This document shows positions 27,927-38,061 of a stretch of DNA of 64,000 nt, in pieces. The number at the start of each line of letters is the position of its first letter. Position 1 is the stretch's first letter. Source of the stretch: Arthrobacter ipis (lineage in GTDB: Bacteria > Actinomycetota > Actinomycetes > Actinomycetales > Micrococcaceae); NCBI RefSeq assembly GCF_014694315.1, contig NZ_JAAOXD010000003.1:702160-766159 (forward strand), written 5' to 3'. Position numbers and translations under genes: made by a program. A model generated the notes under the pieces. The model ran no database searches. It saw only the letters and a program-made list of their open reading frames with translations, and was not told the origin of the DNA.

Positions 27927-28763
27927 CTAGAGATTCTTCAGCTCACTGCTCGGAGTCCCGACATCGGCTGTGGCCTCTGTCTCAGCGGCCCGCTTCTCCG
28001 CCCGGCGCGCGCGACGGCGGTCGTTCAGGACACACAACCCGATGGCCACGAAGAAGAGCACGAGCATGGGACCGGCAAGATAGAACATGCTCATCGCGTC
28101 GCCGCCGGGGGCCGCCATTGCCGCAAACAGGCAAACGAGGAACACCGTAATGCGCCAGCTCTTCAGGAGCTGCTCCCCGCGGAGGATACCGGCGAGGTTC
28201 AGCCCAACCAGTACAACCGGGAGCAGGAAAGCTATGCCAAAGGCGAGCAGCAGCCGCAGCACGAAGGACAGGTAGACCTGCGCGCTGATGTAATTTGAAC
28301 CGCCGGAGGGCGTGAAGTCGGTAAGGACCCTTACGGCATTGGGCAGGACAAGCCACGCCATCGTCACGCCGCCGATAAAGAGCGGTACCGCAGCCGCCAC
28401 GAAGGACAGCGCCAGCCGGCGTTCCTTCTTGTGCAGGCCGGGGACGATGAACGCCCACAGCTGGTACAGCCAGACCGGGCTGGCCAGAAGGACGCCCAGG
28501 AAGACGGAGACCTGGATCATGAGGTCGAAGGAGCTCGCCACGCCGTCGAAGTTGAGGGACGCCTGCCGGCCCGCGCTGTTGTTGAGGTCCTTGATCGGTT
28601 TGATCAGGGCCGCGAGCATCGGCTGGTACACCAGGAATCCGGCCACCGTGGCGAGCACAACGGCGATGGCGGACTTGAACAGCCTGTTCCTGAGTTCGCG
28701 CAGATGGTCCAGCAGAGCCATCCGTCCCTCAGGGTTGGATTGACGACTCATGGTCAGTGCCAC
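27927..28763 (-). CDS. tatC: Twin-arginine translocase subunit TatC
   Basis: 278-residue polytopic membrane protein of the Tat pathway that recognises twin-arginine signal peptides. MALLDHLRELRNRLFKS is the conserved N-terminal cytosolic motif, followed by six predicted membrane helices. The C-terminal tail is charged (RRARRAEKRAAETE). The GTG at 28763 has AGGA nearby; an ATG at 28751 is the alternative start. It is preceded 6 nt upstream by tatA. Confidence 0.95.
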   Translation of the reverse strand: MALTMSRQSNPEGRMALLDHLRELRNRLFKSAIAVVLATVAGFLVYQPMLAALIKPIKDLNNSAGRQASLNFDGVASSFDLMIQVSVFLGVLLASPVWLYQLWAFIVPGLHKKERRLALSFVAAAVPLFIGGVTMAWLVLPNAVRVLTDFTPSGGSNYISAQVYLSFVLRLLLAFGIAFLLPVVLVGLNLAGILRGEQLLKSWRITVFLVCLFAAMAAPGGDAMSMFYLAGPMLVLFFVAIGLCVLNDRRRARRAEKRAAETEATADVGTPSSELKNL

Positions 28764-28769
28764 GAAATC

Positions 28770-29039
28770 CTAGGCGCGGTTGGGCGGCGGAACGTCGTTC
28801 CCGTCTGCGGGACGGTTGTCCGTCGCGGCGGAACGCGGGTGGTTGACGACGGTGCCTTCGACGGGATCCGAGCCGTCCTTGGCTTCAGGGGCACCGTCCT
28901 TCTTCATTTCGCGGACTTCCGACTTGAAAATGCGCATCGACTGGCCGAGGCTCCGGGCCATGCCGGGAAGTTTCGGTGCAGCGAAGAGCACCAAAGCCAG
29001 GACGATGATGATGATGAGATGCCAGCCTTCAAGCCTCAT
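28770..29039 (-). CDS. tatA: Twin-arginine translocase subunit TatA
   Basis: 89-residue TatA/E protein: a short periplasmic N-terminus, one membrane helix (WHLIIIIVLALVLFAAPKLP) with the conserved P-x-L-G/A hinge, an amphipathic helix (MARSLGQSMRIFKSEVREM), and an acidic, Pro-rich tail. It would form the pore with TatC. A GGA-type ribosome site lies about nine bases upstream. No tatB is present in the window. Confidence 0.93.
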   Translation of the reverse strand: MRLEGWHLIIIIVLALVLFAAPKLPGMARSLGQSMRIFKSEVREMKKDGAPEAKDGSDPVEGTVVNHPRSAATDNRPADGNDVPPPNRA

Positions 29040-29073
29040 GTGGGTGTTCCTTTCGTTTAGCTACATCCTACGT

Positions 29074-29433
29074 TTATCTGAATTCGATGTCGCGCAGCGA
29101 CTGGGGCTGGCCCCGTTCGGTCTTCCGGCGGACCCGGCGCTGGCGCCGGGCCTCCCTGCGCGCCTCTTTGGACGCATGGTAATCATGCTGCACCTGGTGC
29201 GGCGAGGCAAAAGGCGCCATTCCGGGCGAAACCCCGGCGACGTCCGGGGCCACCGGGCCGGCGGCGCCCGCGGACGCTGCCACCGGAAGGCTGGTGAGTT
29301 TGTCGCCCGCTTCGCCGAGCTCCTTGACCGTTGCCATGAACTGGCGGAACAGGCGGACGCCCATGAGCACGAAGAACAGCAGCGACAGTGACACAAGCGC
29401 CACCCAAATAAGGATCCAGGACCACCAAGGCAT
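29074..29433 (-). CDS. Small membrane-anchored protein, unknown
   Basis: 119-residue protein: an N-terminal membrane helix (WILIWVALVSLSLLFFVLMG), an amphipathic helix (LFRQFMATVKELGEAGDKL), an Ala/Pro-rich linker and a strongly basic C-terminus (EARREARRQRRVRRKTERG). It is located between pafBC and tatA. TAGACT lies 7 nt before the ATG at 29433 on the minus strand, indicating a leaderless transcript. Function unknown; TatB-like topology is notable, but the sequence lacks a TatB signature. Confidence 0.75.
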   Translation of the reverse strand: MPWWSWILIWVALVSLSLLFFVLMGVRLFRQFMATVKELGEAGDKLTSLPVAASAGAAGPVAPDVAGVSPGMAPFASPHQVQHDYHASKEARREARRQRRVRRKTERGQPQSLRDIEFR

Positions 29434-29440
29434 GCTGAGT

Positions 29441-29446
29441 AGTCTA
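29441..29446 (-). promoter_or_regulatory. Leaderless -10 box for small membrane protein
   Basis: TAGACT on the minus strand, 7 nt before the ATG at 29433. Confidence 0.45.
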
Positions 29447-29475
29447 ACTGCCGGACAGGCCAGCCCTTGTACTGG

Positions 29476-31473
29476 CTAGTCCTTGTACTGGGCCAGGGCC
29501 GCCCCGATCCAGTCCCGCGAGGCGCGGGCAAGGGCCTCAGGTTCCAGGATCCGTGCCGTGCCGCCGTGCTGGGCCACAAACATGGGCAGCCATGCCGTGT
29601 TGCCGAACCGGATCTCGGCCACCAGGCCGCCGTCCGGCAGCGGCGCTGTCCGCTCGGCATAGTAATCGTCCGCGAGCCCGGCACCGCGGGCGGTGAGCTG
29701 CACGGTGACCAGGGTGTCGTCGTCGTTGGGGGTGAACAGCTTTGCCGGGAACCCGCCGTCGGGCTTCATCCCGGACGAGACCGGCTTTCCGGTGGGAGTG
29801 AGGTCCTCGATCCGGTCCAGCCGGAAATTCCGCAGGCCGGCCGCCGAATGGCAGTAGGCCTCGAAGTACCAGGTGTTGTCCATGGAGTAGAGCCGGAGCG
29901 GATCCACGTCCCGCTCCGACAGGGTGTCCTTCTGCGCGGAAAGGTAGACGAGGTGCAATTGGGACCCTGATTCAATCGCGTCCCGGATAACCTCGAGGTT
30001 GGCCGAGTTGCCGGGTCCCACCTCCGGCCCGGAGAGGGCAGCGGCACGAAGCCCCTCCTCCCCCGCGGCCGCCATCAGCTTGAGCGTCACCGATTCCAGG
30101 GCGCTTCCTTCGGCCAGCTCCGGCAGGCCGTTCAGGGTCTCGAGGCCCGTGAGCAGCGCGCAGGCCTCGTCCACGGTGAAGCGGACCGGCCGGTTCAGCT
30201 CCATGGACTGACTGATGAAAACGTGCCCCTCCTCCCACTGGATGTCCAGCAGCTCGTCCGGGTATCCCTGCGGCAGGCCGGAACAGATCAGAATCAGCAG
30301 ATCGCTCTCCAGTTCCTGGCGGGTCACCCCGAACCGGTCGGCGACCTCCTCGATGGGCAGGCCCTGGTTGCGGACCAGGAACGGGACCAGCTGCAGCATC
30401 CGCTTGAGCTGGTCTTCCGACGTGCGCTTGCGGGTCCGTTTTGCCGACCCGGCATGCGCGAACGAATAAGGGGGCACCGGAGTGTCGATGAAGGCGGCGG
30501 CATTCGCCAGGCGGCGCTGCACGGCGGCGGACAGTTCCGGGGGGCCCACCACCCTGACGTTCGGCCCGTAGGAGGCCAGCTCCTCGCCGAGCACCTCAGC
30601 GTCACGGTAGGGGACGGACAGACGGTCCCACCCGGCGTCGGCCTCCTTATCCTGGGAGGCGTCCCGGTCCGCGGTGGGGTCGGCGGCCCGCTTGCGCAGC
30701 CCCAAAAGCTTGCCGCTGCGGACGTCCACGACGGCGGCCCTGACCGGAAGCTCCGGAAGGCTGTTCAGCTCGGCACGCACGTTGAAGCCGGCGGGCGGTG
30801 TGAAGGCCTCCCGCTCCAGAATTGTGACGGCGGACGTGAAGCGCGACAGCCGGTAGAAGCGCTTGGCGCCGCGGCCCCGGTCGAAGCCGACGAGGTACCA
30901 CTGGCCGAAGCGGCTGCCCAGGCCCCAGGGTTCAACGACGCGCTCCTCTTCCCGGCCCGTGCTGCCGGCCAGGTAGAGGAAGCGGACGGCGTGCTGGGCG
31001 TGCATGGCGGCCACAAGGTCTTCAAACGCCTGGCCCGCCGGCTTGATGCGCGGCTGCACGCCGGCCGGAAGTTCGACGTCGGCCAGGCCGCCTGCTGCCT
31101 GGAGCTTGCGCAGGGCGTTGCCCGCCGCCGTGCCCAGCGCCGCCTGCTCCCACAGCTGCGAAGCCAGCAGCAGGACCGCCCATTCGTCCGGGGTGAGTTC
31201 CACATCCGGCAGGCGGTTGGACTCCTTGCCGATCCGGTATCGCGTGGTGCCGGGATCGTCCGAACTCCAGCCGAGGTCCGTGACCGTCTCGACGTCGAAG
31301 CCGAAGTCGCGCAGGTCGTTCTTGTCGCGTTCGAACATGCGGCCAAAGGCGGCGTCGCTGGCCGCGCCGCCGGCATAGATTTTCTCCCGCAGCTCACTGC
31401 GCCGGAGACCATACCGCGAGTTCAGCAGGGCGATCAGGAGGTTCAGCAGGCGTTCAGTACGTTGGGCGGACAC
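29476..31473 (-). CDS. pafBC: PafBC DNA-damage regulator (natural fusion)
   Basis: 665-residue fusion of two WYL-domain regulators. Each half has an N-terminal winged helix-turn-helix (residues about 1-60, RTERLLNLLIALL; and about 345-420, MLQLVPFLVRNQ, DRFGVTRQELESDL) followed by a WYL domain (FLYLAGSTGREEERVVEPWGL; and YLSAQKDTLSERDVDPLRLYS) and a C-terminal extension. In mycobacteria PafB and PafC are separate and activate the LexA-independent mitomycin response; fused forms are known in Arthrobacter. The GTG start at 31473 lies 7 nt after TAACGT, a leaderless arrangement. Located downstream of the pupylation genes, as is usual. Confidence 0.93.
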   Translation of the reverse strand: MSAQRTERLLNLLIALLNSRYGLRRSELREKIYAGGAASDAAFGRMFERDKNDLRDFGFDVETVTDLGWSSDDPGTTRYRIGKESNRLPDVELTPDEWAVLLLASQLWEQAALGTAAGNALRKLQAAGGLADVELPAGVQPRIKPAGQAFEDLVAAMHAQHAVRFLYLAGSTGREEERVVEPWGLGSRFGQWYLVGFDRGRGAKRFYRLSRFTSAVTILEREAFTPPAGFNVRAELNSLPELPVRAAVVDVRSGKLLGLRKRAADPTADRDASQDKEADAGWDRLSVPYRDAEVLGEELASYGPNVRVVGPPELSAAVQRRLANAAAFIDTPVPPYSFAHAGSAKRTRKRTSEDQLKRMLQLVPFLVRNQGLPIEEVADRFGVTRQELESDLLILICSGLPQGYPDELLDIQWEEGHVFISQSMELNRPVRFTVDEACALLTGLETLNGLPELAEGSALESVTLKLMAAAGEEGLRAAALSGPEVGPGNSANLEVIRDAIESGSQLHLVYLSAQKDTLSERDVDPLRLYSMDNTWYFEAYCHSAAGLRNFRLDRIEDLTPTGKPVSSGMKPDGGFPAKLFTPNDDDTLVTVQLTARGAGLADDYYAERTAPLPDGGLVAEIRFGNTAWLPMFVAQHGGTARILEPEALARASRDWIGAALAQYKD

Positions 31474-31480
31474 TCTCGTT

Positions 31481-31486
31481 ACGTTA
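31481..31486 (-). promoter_or_regulatory. Leaderless -10 box for pafBC
   Basis: TAACGT on the minus strand, 7 nt before the GTG at 31473. Confidence 0.45.
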
Positions 31487-31514
31487 CTAAAGCCCCTCCG
31501 GCAAAAACGCGAAA

Positions 31515-31556
31515 GCGCGGCAACAATCCGGAAAATCCTTCCGATTGTTACCGCGC
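31515..31556. terminator. Hairpin between FKBP gene and pafBC
   Basis: GCGCGG-C-AACAATC pairs with GATTGTT-A-CCGCGC, with an inner GGAA/TTCC stem. It is a strong stem but lacks a U-tract, so it could be a terminator or a mRNA-stability element. Confidence 0.5.
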
Positions 31557-31662
31557 TTGCGCAGTTACCGCGCGTCGGCGGAAGCCCGCAGGGGGCGGGT
31601 GGATGGGCCCACGCCGGCGAGGGCCCCAGCCCGAGCCTGCGAGGGCAGGGAGCCGGTGGGGA

Positions 31663-32058
31663 CTAGCGGACGCCCATCAGGTCCACGACGAAGATCAGAG
31701 CCTCGTTCGGGCCGATGGCTCCGCCGGCACCGCGTGAGCCGTAAGCCAGCTCCGAGGGGATCTCAAGGCGGCGGCGTCCGCCGACCTTCATGCCGAGCAG
31801 CCCCTGGTCCCAGCCCTGGATGACCTGGCCGACGCCGACGCGGAAGTCGAGCGGGGCGCCGCGGCCCCAGGATGCGTCGAACTCTTCGCCGGTGGACCAG
31901 GCCACGCCGACGTAGTGCGTGGACACGGTGTCGCCGGCCTTGGCCTCGGGGCCGTCGCCCTCAATGATGTCCGTGATGACGAGTTCCGTGGGCACCGGGC
32001 CTTCAGGAAAGTCGATTTCCGGCTTTTCGCGGTCGATTTTGCGCTGGCCAAATGACAT
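31663..32058 (-). CDS. FKBP-type peptidyl-prolyl isomerase
   Basis: 131-residue single-domain FKBP. Conserved residues line the pocket: YVGVAWSTGEEFDASW, VIQGWDQGLLGMKVGGRRRLEIP, and LAYGSRGAGGAIGPNEALIFVVDL. No signal peptide, so cytosolic. AAGGAG lies five bases before the ATG. It directly follows the FKBP lipoprotein gene in a co-directional cluster. Confidence 0.93.
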   Translation of the reverse strand: MSFGQRKIDREKPEIDFPEGPVPTELVITDIIEGDGPEAKAGDTVSTHYVGVAWSTGEEFDASWGRGAPLDFRVGVGQVIQGWDQGLLGMKVGGRRRLEIPSELAYGSRGAGGAIGPNEALIFVVDLMGVR

Positions 32059-32093
32059 GGTTGCTCCTTCTGATGGTGGGGTGTTTGGGTTGC

Positions 32094-33008
32094 TTACTTG
32101 GCGCGGAGGACATCGACGACGAACACGAGGTCGCCTTTGGCGTCACCATAGGCAAGTTTGGCTGGAACGACGAGCAGCACCCTTGAACCCACTGTCTTGC
32201 CCACAAGCCCTTGCTTCCAGCCTTCGATCAGTCCGCTCAAGGGCTGCTCCAGCGGTTTTCCCGATTCGAAGGACGATTCAAGCTGCTTTTTGTCTTTCAT
32301 CGAGTACAACACGTAGTTGACCGTCAGGGTGTCCGTGGCCTTTACGGCGGCGCCCTTGCCCCTGATCAGGTCCTGGGCGATGAGCTTCTTGGGGGCGGCC
32401 ACTCCCTTGACCGAGATCTCCGGGATGCCGTCCTTCTCGGTGACGGTCGGAAGGCCCGCCGGCGGGGTGACCGGATCGCCTTCAGGCTTCTCCAGGACCT
32501 TCGGGGCATCCTTCGCCGAGATTACCTTGATGATCAGAAGCTGGGCCGGCTGGGCGGCGGCACCCTGTGAGGCGGCCTGCGCGGGGGCGGCGAGGGCGAG
32601 TTGAGAGCCGACCTTCGCCCCGACAAATGCGTTGTAGATAACAGGGCTGCTCGTCTTGACTTCATCGGTCAGTTCGATGGACTGAGGCTCCCTGGGGAAG
32701 CCGTCGTCCAGCGTGGAACCGTCCTTGGCGTTGAGGGCAAGGACGGAAATCTCGGCAATCTGGTTGGCCTTGACGCGGTCCCCGCCGCCTTCCGTGACAA
32801 CCTTGACGGTGGGTTCGGTAACCTCCAGCGGCTTGGTGAACTCGACCTTGGGGGCTTTCTTGTCACCGTTGTCAGTCAGCTTGAGCGAGTCGAACTTGGC
32901 GGTGTCACCCGCGGACTGGCTGGTCGGTTCCGGGGCTGCTGGCTCCTGGCCACCGCAGGCGGTCAGCAGGAGCAGTGCGGGAAGAAGGATTGCTAGTAGT
33001 CGGCGCAC
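32094..33008 (-). CDS. FKBP-type isomerase lipoprotein
   Basis: 304-residue exported lipoprotein. The signal peptide ends in the lipobox LLTAC (lipidated Cys18). Two FKBP-like units follow: a degenerate one (about 35-180, lacking the conserved W-D pocket residues) and a complete C-terminal one (about 205-304, LTVNYVLYSMKDKKQLESSF, GLIEGWKQGLVGKTVGSRVL, AYGDAKGDLVFVVDVL). It probably assists folding outside the membrane. The GTG at 33008 begins the signal peptide; an open extension upstream is not used. Confidence 0.88.
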   Translation of the reverse strand: MRRLLAILLPALLLLTACGGQEPAAPEPTSQSAGDTAKFDSLKLTDNGDKKAPKVEFTKPLEVTEPTVKVVTEGGGDRVKANQIAEISVLALNAKDGSTLDDGFPREPQSIELTDEVKTSSPVIYNAFVGAKVGSQLALAAPAQAASQGAAAQPAQLLIIKVISAKDAPKVLEKPEGDPVTPPAGLPTVTEKDGIPEISVKGVAAPKKLIAQDLIRGKGAAVKATDTLTVNYVLYSMKDKKQLESSFESGKPLEQPLSGLIEGWKQGLVGKTVGSRVLLVVPAKLAYGDAKGDLVFVVDVLRAK

Positions 33009-33121
33009 GTAAGAACTTTCGTCGGGGCAAGGTGGATGCCCTGCCGGTGGAGGTGCCGCACACGGCAAGGCAGTCAGGACCGCAGAACGGCCTCTTCCAG
33101 AGTAACGCGGAAAGCTGGGTA

Positions 33122-34486
33122 TCAGCCCATAGAGTCCAGAAGCGCATCAACCCGCTCGTCAACGCTCCGGAACGGGTCCTTGCACAAAATGGTCTGGTGC
33201 GCGCGGTCGTTGAGCTTCAGGTGGACCCAGTCCACGGTGTAGTCCCGGCCCAGTTCCTGCGCCTTGCGGACGAAATCGCCACGCAACTTGGCCCGGGTGG
33301 TCTGCGGCGGGGCGTCCACTGCGTCCTTGATGGCGGTCTCCTCGGTCACCCGGCGAACGGCGTCGCGGGACTGGAGCAGGTAGTACAGGCCGCGGGAACG
33401 GGAGATGTCGTGATAAGTGAGGTCCAGCTGCGCGATCCTGGGGGCGTCCAAGCCCAGGCCGTGGCGCCTGCGGTAACTGTCCATGAGCTTCTTCTTGATG
33501 GCCCAGTCGATTTCGGTGTCAATGGTGCTGGTGTCGCCGCTCTCGATCGCGCGCAGCGTCCGTCCCCACAGGTCCAAAATCAGTGGCACATGCGCGTTGT
33601 GGGCGCCGTTCTCCTCGACGAATGCGGTGACCTTGGTCAGGTACTCCTGCTGAATTTCAAGCGCGGTGAGCTGGCGGCCGTTGGCGAGCCGGACCAAAGC
33701 CCGGCCGCTCAGGTCATGGGAGATCTCCCGGATGCTGCGGATGGGGTTTTCCATCCGCATGTCCCGCATGATCACACCGGCCTCGATCATCCGCAGAATG
33801 AGGTCGACGGTGCCCACCTTGAGCAGCGCCGTGGTCTCGGACATGTTGGAGTCCCCGACGATCACGTGCAGGCGCCGGTAGAACTCGGCATCCGCATGCG
33901 GCTCGTCACGGGTGTTGATGATGGGCCGGGAACGGGTGGTGGCGGAGGACACGCCCTCCCAGATGTGGTCTGCCCGCTGCGAAAACGCGTAGGTGGCCCC
34001 GTGCGGCGTCTTCAGGATCTTGCCGGCACCGGCAATAAGCTGGCGCGTCACCAGGAAGGGGATCAGGATCTCGGCCAGCCGGGTGAACTCGCCGCGACGC
34101 GGAATGAGGTAGTTCTCGTGGCTCCCGTAGGAGTTGCCTGCGGAATCGGTGTTGTTCTTAAACAGGTACACCGTCCCGTTGAAGCCCTCGGCGGCGAGCC
34201 TGGACTGGGCCTCGTCCACGAGGTCGTCCAGGATGAGCTCCCCGGCGCGGTCATGGGCGATTAGTTGGGCGAGGTCGTCACATTCGGCGGTGGCGTATTC
34301 AGGATGCGAGCCCACGTCGAGGTAGAGCCGGGACCCGTTGGTGAGGAACACGTTGGAGGACCGGCCCCAGCTGACCACCTTGCGGAACAGGTAGCGGGCC
34401 ACTTCCTCCGGTGCGAGGGGCCGGGAATCCGGGCTCGAGTAGGAAATCCCGAATTCGGTTTCAATGCCGAAGATCCTCTTGTCCAT
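33122..34486 (-). CDS. pafA: Pup-protein ligase PafA
   Basis: 454-residue glutamine-synthetase-like ligase that activates the C-terminal Glu of Pup with ATP and attaches it to substrate lysines. The N-terminal GIETEFGIS motif (ExE metal ligands) and the ENYLIPR, KNNTDS and [11 protein letters not shown] segments are typical. The ATG at 34486 has GAGGAG upstream and lies one base after the prcA stop (TGACATG), so it is translated together with the proteasome genes. Confidence 0.96.
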   Translation of the reverse strand: MDKRIFGIETEFGISYSSPDSRPLAPEEVARYLFRKVVSWGRSSNVFLTNGSRLYLDVGSHPEYATAECDDLAQLIAHDRAGELILDDLVDEAQSRLAAEGFNGTVYLFKNNTDSAGNSYGSHENYLIPRRGEFTRLAEILIPFLVTRQLIAGAGKILKTPHGATYAFSQRADHIWEGVSSATTRSRPIINTRDEPHADAEFYRRLHVIVGDSNMSETTALLKVGTVDLILRMIEAGVIMRDMRMENPIRSIREISHDLSGRALVRLANGRQLTALEIQQEYLTKVTAFVEENGAHNAHVPLILDLWGRTLRAIESGDTSTIDTEIDWAIKKKLMDSYRRRHGLGLDAPRIAQLDLTYHDISRSRGLYYLLQSRDAVRRVTEETAIKDAVDAPPQTTRAKLRGDFVRKAQELGRDYTVDWVHLKLNDRAHQTILCKDPFRSVDERVDALLDSMG

Positions 34487-34487
34487 G

Positions 34488-35195
34488 TCAGCTCTCCTCA
34501 GCCAGCAGTTCCACAACGTCCTGGTCGGACAATCTGCGGAAAGCCCTGCGCGTCCCCCTGTTGCTTTCCGAACCGCGGTCCAGCACCGCCACTTCCAAGG
34601 CCTTGGCCGGCAGGTCGGGTGCCTCGTTGTCCGTCACGAGTCCCCTGACGGCGAGCCGAATCGCTGCGGCGAACGAAAGGTCGCGCTGCCAGCCGCCCTC
34701 GATCGCCCCGGACACCTTGTCCGCCTGGCCGCCCATCACAATGAAGTTGTGCTCGTCCGCGATCGAGCCGTCAAACGTGAGGCGGTAGAGGTGGTCGAGG
34801 TCCTGGCTGGCTCCTACCTCTGCCACGGCCAGTTCCACCTCGAACGGCTTCTGTTCCGCGGTGAAGACGGCACCCAGGCTCTGGGCGTAGACGCTGGCCA
34901 GCCCCCTGGCCGTGACGTCATCGCGGTCGTAGGAATAGCCGCGGACGTCGGCATAGCGCACCCCGGCCTGGCGGAGGCTCTCAAACTCGTTGTACTTGCC
35001 TACCGCGGCGAAGGCGATCTTGTCGTAGATCTCGCCGATCTTGTGCAGCGAGGGTGACGGGTTCTCGGCCACCAAGGCAATGCCGTCCTCGCAGCTGACC
35101 ACGATCACGGACCGTCCGCGGGCGATGCCTTTCCGTGCGAAATCCGCACGGTCCTTCATCAGCTGTTCGGGAGAGACATAGAACTGCTGTGTCAT
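34488..35195 (-). CDS. prcA: 20S proteasome alpha subunit
   Basis: 235-residue alpha-type subunit that forms the outer rings and gate of the 20S core. It starts [20 protein letters not shown], the usual actinobacterial N-terminus, and contains [16 protein letters not shown] and [20 protein letters not shown]. The long open frame upstream overlaps prcB and is not used; the ATG at 35195 follows the prcB stop by one base. Confidence 0.96.
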   Translation of the reverse strand: MTQQFYVSPEQLMKDRADFARKGIARGRSVIVVSCEDGIALVAENPSPSLHKIGEIYDKIAFAAVGKYNEFESLRQAGVRYADVRGYSYDRDDVTARGLASVYAQSLGAVFTAEQKPFEVELAVAEVGASQDLDHLYRLTFDGSIADEHNFIVMGGQADKVSGAIEGGWQRDLSFAAAIRLAVRGLVTDNEAPDLPAKALEVAVLDRGSESNRGTRRAFRRLSDQDVVELLAEES

Positions 35196-35196
35196 A

Positions 35197-36018
35197 TCAG
35201 GCCTCCCTCCGGGCAGCTGCCCGTGACTCGATGATGTTTCCGGCCATGGCGGCGAGCTCGCGCTCCGAGACCCGCCGGGCGCCGGCCCGGTTGACGGCAT
35301 ACACCACCGGCCACAGTTGCCGCACGGGGTCGGGGCCGCCGGTGGCGGAGTCGTCGTCGGCGGCATCGTAGAGGGACTCCACGGCGACGGAGATGGCTTC
35401 GTCCTCGGGCAGGTTGGGCCGCCAAAGCTTCTTTAGTGCGCCGCGGGCAAACATTGATCCGGAGCCCACAGCGTGGTGTTCCTGTTCCTCATAGCGGCCG
35501 CCGGTCACGTCATAGGAGAAGAGCCGGCCAACCCCGGCGGCGGTGTCGAAGCCCGCGAACAGCGGGACCACTGCGAGACCCTGCAGCGCCATTGGCAGGT
35601 TGCCGCGGATCATGGCGCCGAGCCGGTTCGCCTTGCCGTCCAAACTCAGCAGGGTGCCTTCGATCTTCTCGTAGTGCTCGAGTTCCACCTGGAACAGGCG
35701 TGTCAGGTCGATTGCGATGCCTGCCGTGCCGGCGATGCCGAGGACTGAATACTGGTCGGCGGGGAAGACCTTCTCGATGTGCCGGCTGGCGATGATGTTG
35801 CCCATGGTGGCGCGGCGGTCGCCGGCCATGACGATGCCGCCGGCATAGGTCATGGCCACGATGGTGGTGGCGTGGGGCACGGCTAGCGGCTGCCCGGCGG
35901 ACGTGCCCGCAGTGAATGGTGTGTATTGGGGAAGCAGTTCCGGACGGTCTCGTTGGAGATGCTCAGTGAACGACGACGTCGCGTGGGCGGCTACCTTGTT
36001 GGCTGTTGTCTCCTGCAC
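35197..36018 (-). CDS. prcB: 20S proteasome beta subunit
   Basis: 273-residue catalytic subunit with a propeptide of 50 residues. Autocleavage before Thr51 in [14 protein letters not shown] would release the active N-terminal threonine; GDRRATMGN and the following beta-strands match PrcB. The GTG start has AAGGAG upstream. The gene lies between pup and prcA with 1-nt spacing to prcA, giving an obligate pair. Confidence 0.96.
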   Translation of the reverse strand: MQETTANKVAAHATSSFTEHLQRDRPELLPQYTPFTAGTSAGQPLAVPHATTIVAMTYAGGIVMAGDRRATMGNIIASRHIEKVFPADQYSVLGIAGTAGIAIDLTRLFQVELEHYEKIEGTLLSLDGKANRLGAMIRGNLPMALQGLAVVPLFAGFDTAAGVGRLFSYDVTGGRYEEQEHHAVGSGSMFARGALKKLWRPNLPEDEAISVAVESLYDAADDDSATGGPDPVRQLWPVVYAVNRAGARRVSERELAAMAGNIIESRAAARREA

Positions 36019-36102
36019 TGGTGCACTCCTTCAACGTCAAAATTCAGCGGCTGTCCGGCAGCTGTGGCTTCCGTGCCCCGTGCGGGTGGCGTGGCTGCCG
36101 GT

Positions 36103-36303
36103 TTACTGGCCGCCCTTTTGCACGAATGCCCGGACGAATTCCTCCGCGTTGGACTCCAGGACGCCGTCGATCTCGTCGAGGAGATCGTCAACGCCCTGCG
36201 TCGAGGCGGATGCCTGTCCTTCTGCGGGCGCCGGCGGTACGGGGACCTCTTCCTCGACCTCGGTGTCGCGTGGCTGCGGCTGCTGCTGCTCCTGGCCTGC
36301 CAT
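36103..36303 (-). CDS. pup: Prokaryotic ubiquitin-like protein Pup
   Basis: 66-residue intrinsically disordered tag. The N-terminus is Gln/Pro/Glu-rich; the C-terminal half carries the Arc-binding helix (DDLLDEIDGVLESNAEEFVR). It ends VQKGGQ, so the last residue is Gln and must be deamidated by Dop to Glu before ligation. AAGGAG precedes the ATG at 36303. Confidence 0.97.
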   Translation of the reverse strand: MAGQEQQQPQPRDTEVEEEVPVPPAPAEGQASASTQGVDDLLDEIDGVLESNAEEFVRAFVQKGGQ

Positions 36304-36387
36304 GTCCTTCTCCTTCATCCAGTCCCCCACTCCGGAGGGACATCCTGTATGCCCATATTGCCACGCAAAGGGCCGTTGCGGGGTGCA

Positions 36388-38061
36388 TTATGCCGGTGGC
36401 GGAGCCGGTGCCGTTCCGAGGAGTTCCGCAAGGAACGACCCCGCCTCGCGGTGCCGGGCAAACAGCCCTCCTGTCAGCGCTTTCGTGCCGCGCAGCGGCT
36501 CCCGGGTGGGCACGCGCTGGAGCCTTCCGTAACCCGGTACGTCGAAGATCACCGAGTCCCAACTGGCCCCCACCACGTCCTTACTGAAGCTGCTGACGCA
36601 GCGTCCCCGGAAGTACGCCCGGGTGTCCGACGGCGGTTCCGTCACCGCGGCGGCGATGTCGGCGTCGTCCACGATCCGCTGCATCCGGTTCCGGGAGAGC
36701 ATGCGGTAGTAGAGCCCTTTTTCGGGCCGGAGGTCAGCCCACTGCAGATCGACCAGGCCCAGCCGGGCGTCATCCCACTGGAGCCCGTCGCGCTGGCGGT
36801 AGCCCTCCAGGATGGACAGCTTGGCCAGCCACTCCACCGACGTGGCGGCGGCGGGCCGGTCGCTGTCCAGCTGCGTCAGGGTGGTGGCCCACCGCTCCAG
36901 CACGGCGTTCGTGTGGCCGTCGCCGTCCACGGCGTCCGAGACTCCTGTGTCCTGTGCCAGCTTGGCGGCGGCCTCGTGGTACATCCACTGCAGATCCAGC
37001 GCTGTCACCCGGCGGCCGTCCTGCAGCCTGACCTTGGCGGTCAGGGTGGTGTCGTGGCTGATGGCCTGCAGCGCGGCCACCGGCTCGTGCACCTCGATCC
37101 GCGGCGCGAGGCCCGCCTCGATCAGGCTCAGCACCATGGCGGTGGTGCCGAACTTCAGGTAGTTGGACACCTGGCTCAGGTTCGCGTCGCCGATGATGAC
37201 GTGCAGCCGGCGGTACTTGTCCGCCGTTGCATGCGGCTCGTCGCGGGTATTGATGATGGGACGCCGGATAGTGGTTTCGAGTCCCACCTCCGCCTCGAAG
37301 AAATCCGCCCGCTGGCTGATCTGATAACCGGACCGGGAACTGTCCTGGCCCCGGCCCACCCGCCCCGAACCGCAGATGATCTGCCTCGACACGAAAAACG
37401 GGGTCAGCCCGCGGACTATGTCGCCGAACGGGACCGACCGCGGCATCAGGTAGTTTTCGTGGGAGCCGTAGGACACGGACTTGTTGTCGGTGTTGTTCTT
37501 GTAGAGGTTGACGGCGGGCAGTTCCGTGTCGCTGGCCAGCCTGCGCACCGCGGCCAGGCCCACGAGGTCCCCGGCCGCGTCCCAGGCCACTGCAGCCGCG
37601 GGGTTGGTGACCTCCGGGCTGGAGTACTCGGGATGGGCGTGGTCCACGTAGAGCCGTGCCCCGTTGCCGAGCACCATGTTCATCAGCAGCGAGCCCGATT
37701 CGTCCTCGCCGTCCAGCTCAAGCTCGTCACGGCCGTAGGCAAGCGCCACCGCCTCGGCGTCCAGCACAGGCGGCTGGTCCGTCAGCTGGCTCGGGTGGGC
37801 CTGTCCGCGCTCGAGCGTCCAGCCGCGGGCGTCGTGCAGCGGCTCCTCGTCCGTGTAGTCCCAGCGGGTCTCGGCGCCGCCCGCGGCCCGGAGCCGGGTG
37901 ACCTGGGCGTATGCCTGGACCACCCGGGCGGACATCATGGTGGCGTTGGCCCCCGGAGCGGACGGCGCGTGAATACCGTACTCGGTTTCCGAACCCATGA
38001 CCCGCATGGCGCCGCCAGCCGGCAGGCCACCTCCCAGCACTGGGTCGGAGCCGGCCGTCAC
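36388..38061 (-). CDS. dop: Pup deamidase/depupylase Dop
   Basis: 557-residue PafA homologue that deamidates Pup-Gln and removes Pup from substrates. [13 protein letters not shown] (ExE) opens the domain; ENYLMPR, KNNTDN and [18 protein letters not shown] are conserved. The GTG at 38061 overlaps the stop of arc as GTGA; an ATG at 38007 ([11 protein letters not shown]) is an alternative that matches the mycobacterial N-terminus better. It follows arc and precedes pup, in standard order. Confidence 0.95.
   Translation of the reverse strand: MTAGSDPVLGGGLPAGGAMRVMGSETEYGIHAPSAPGANATMMSARVVQAYAQVTRLRAAGGAETRWDYTDEEPLHDARGWTLERGQAHPSQLTDQPPVLDAEAVALAYGRDELELDGEDESGSLLMNMVLGNGARLYVDHAHPEYSSPEVTNPAAAVAWDAAGDLVGLAAVRRLASDTELPAVNLYKNNTDNKSVSYGSHENYLMPRSVPFGDIVRGLTPFFVSRQIICGSGRVGRGQDSSRSGYQISQRADFFEAEVGLETTIRRPIINTRDEPHATADKYRRLHVIIGDANLSQVSNYLKFGTTAMVLSLIEAGLAPRIEVHEPVAALQAISHDTTLTAKVRLQDGRRVTALDLQWMYHEAAAKLAQDTGVSDAVDGDGHTNAVLERWATTLTQLDSDRPAAATSVEWLAKLSILEGYRQRDGLQWDDARLGLVDLQWADLRPEKGLYYRMLSRNRMQRIVDDADIAAAVTEPPSDTRAYFRGRCVSSFSKDVVGASWDSVIFDVPGYGRLQRVPTREPLRGTKALTGGLFARHREAGSFLAELLGTAPAPPPA

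Noticed and set aside
25521-28298. A 925-codon open frame on the plus strand, antisense to the helicase and tatC
   Set aside because: It lies opposite two well-identified genes, has no family motifs, and is rich in Gly/Arg/His/Gln as expected for antisense frames in GC-rich DNA.
29074-29433. tatB for the small membrane protein beside tatA
   Set aside because: The topology (one helix plus amphipathic helix) is suggestive, but the conserved TatB Glu and Gly-Pro hinge are not visible.
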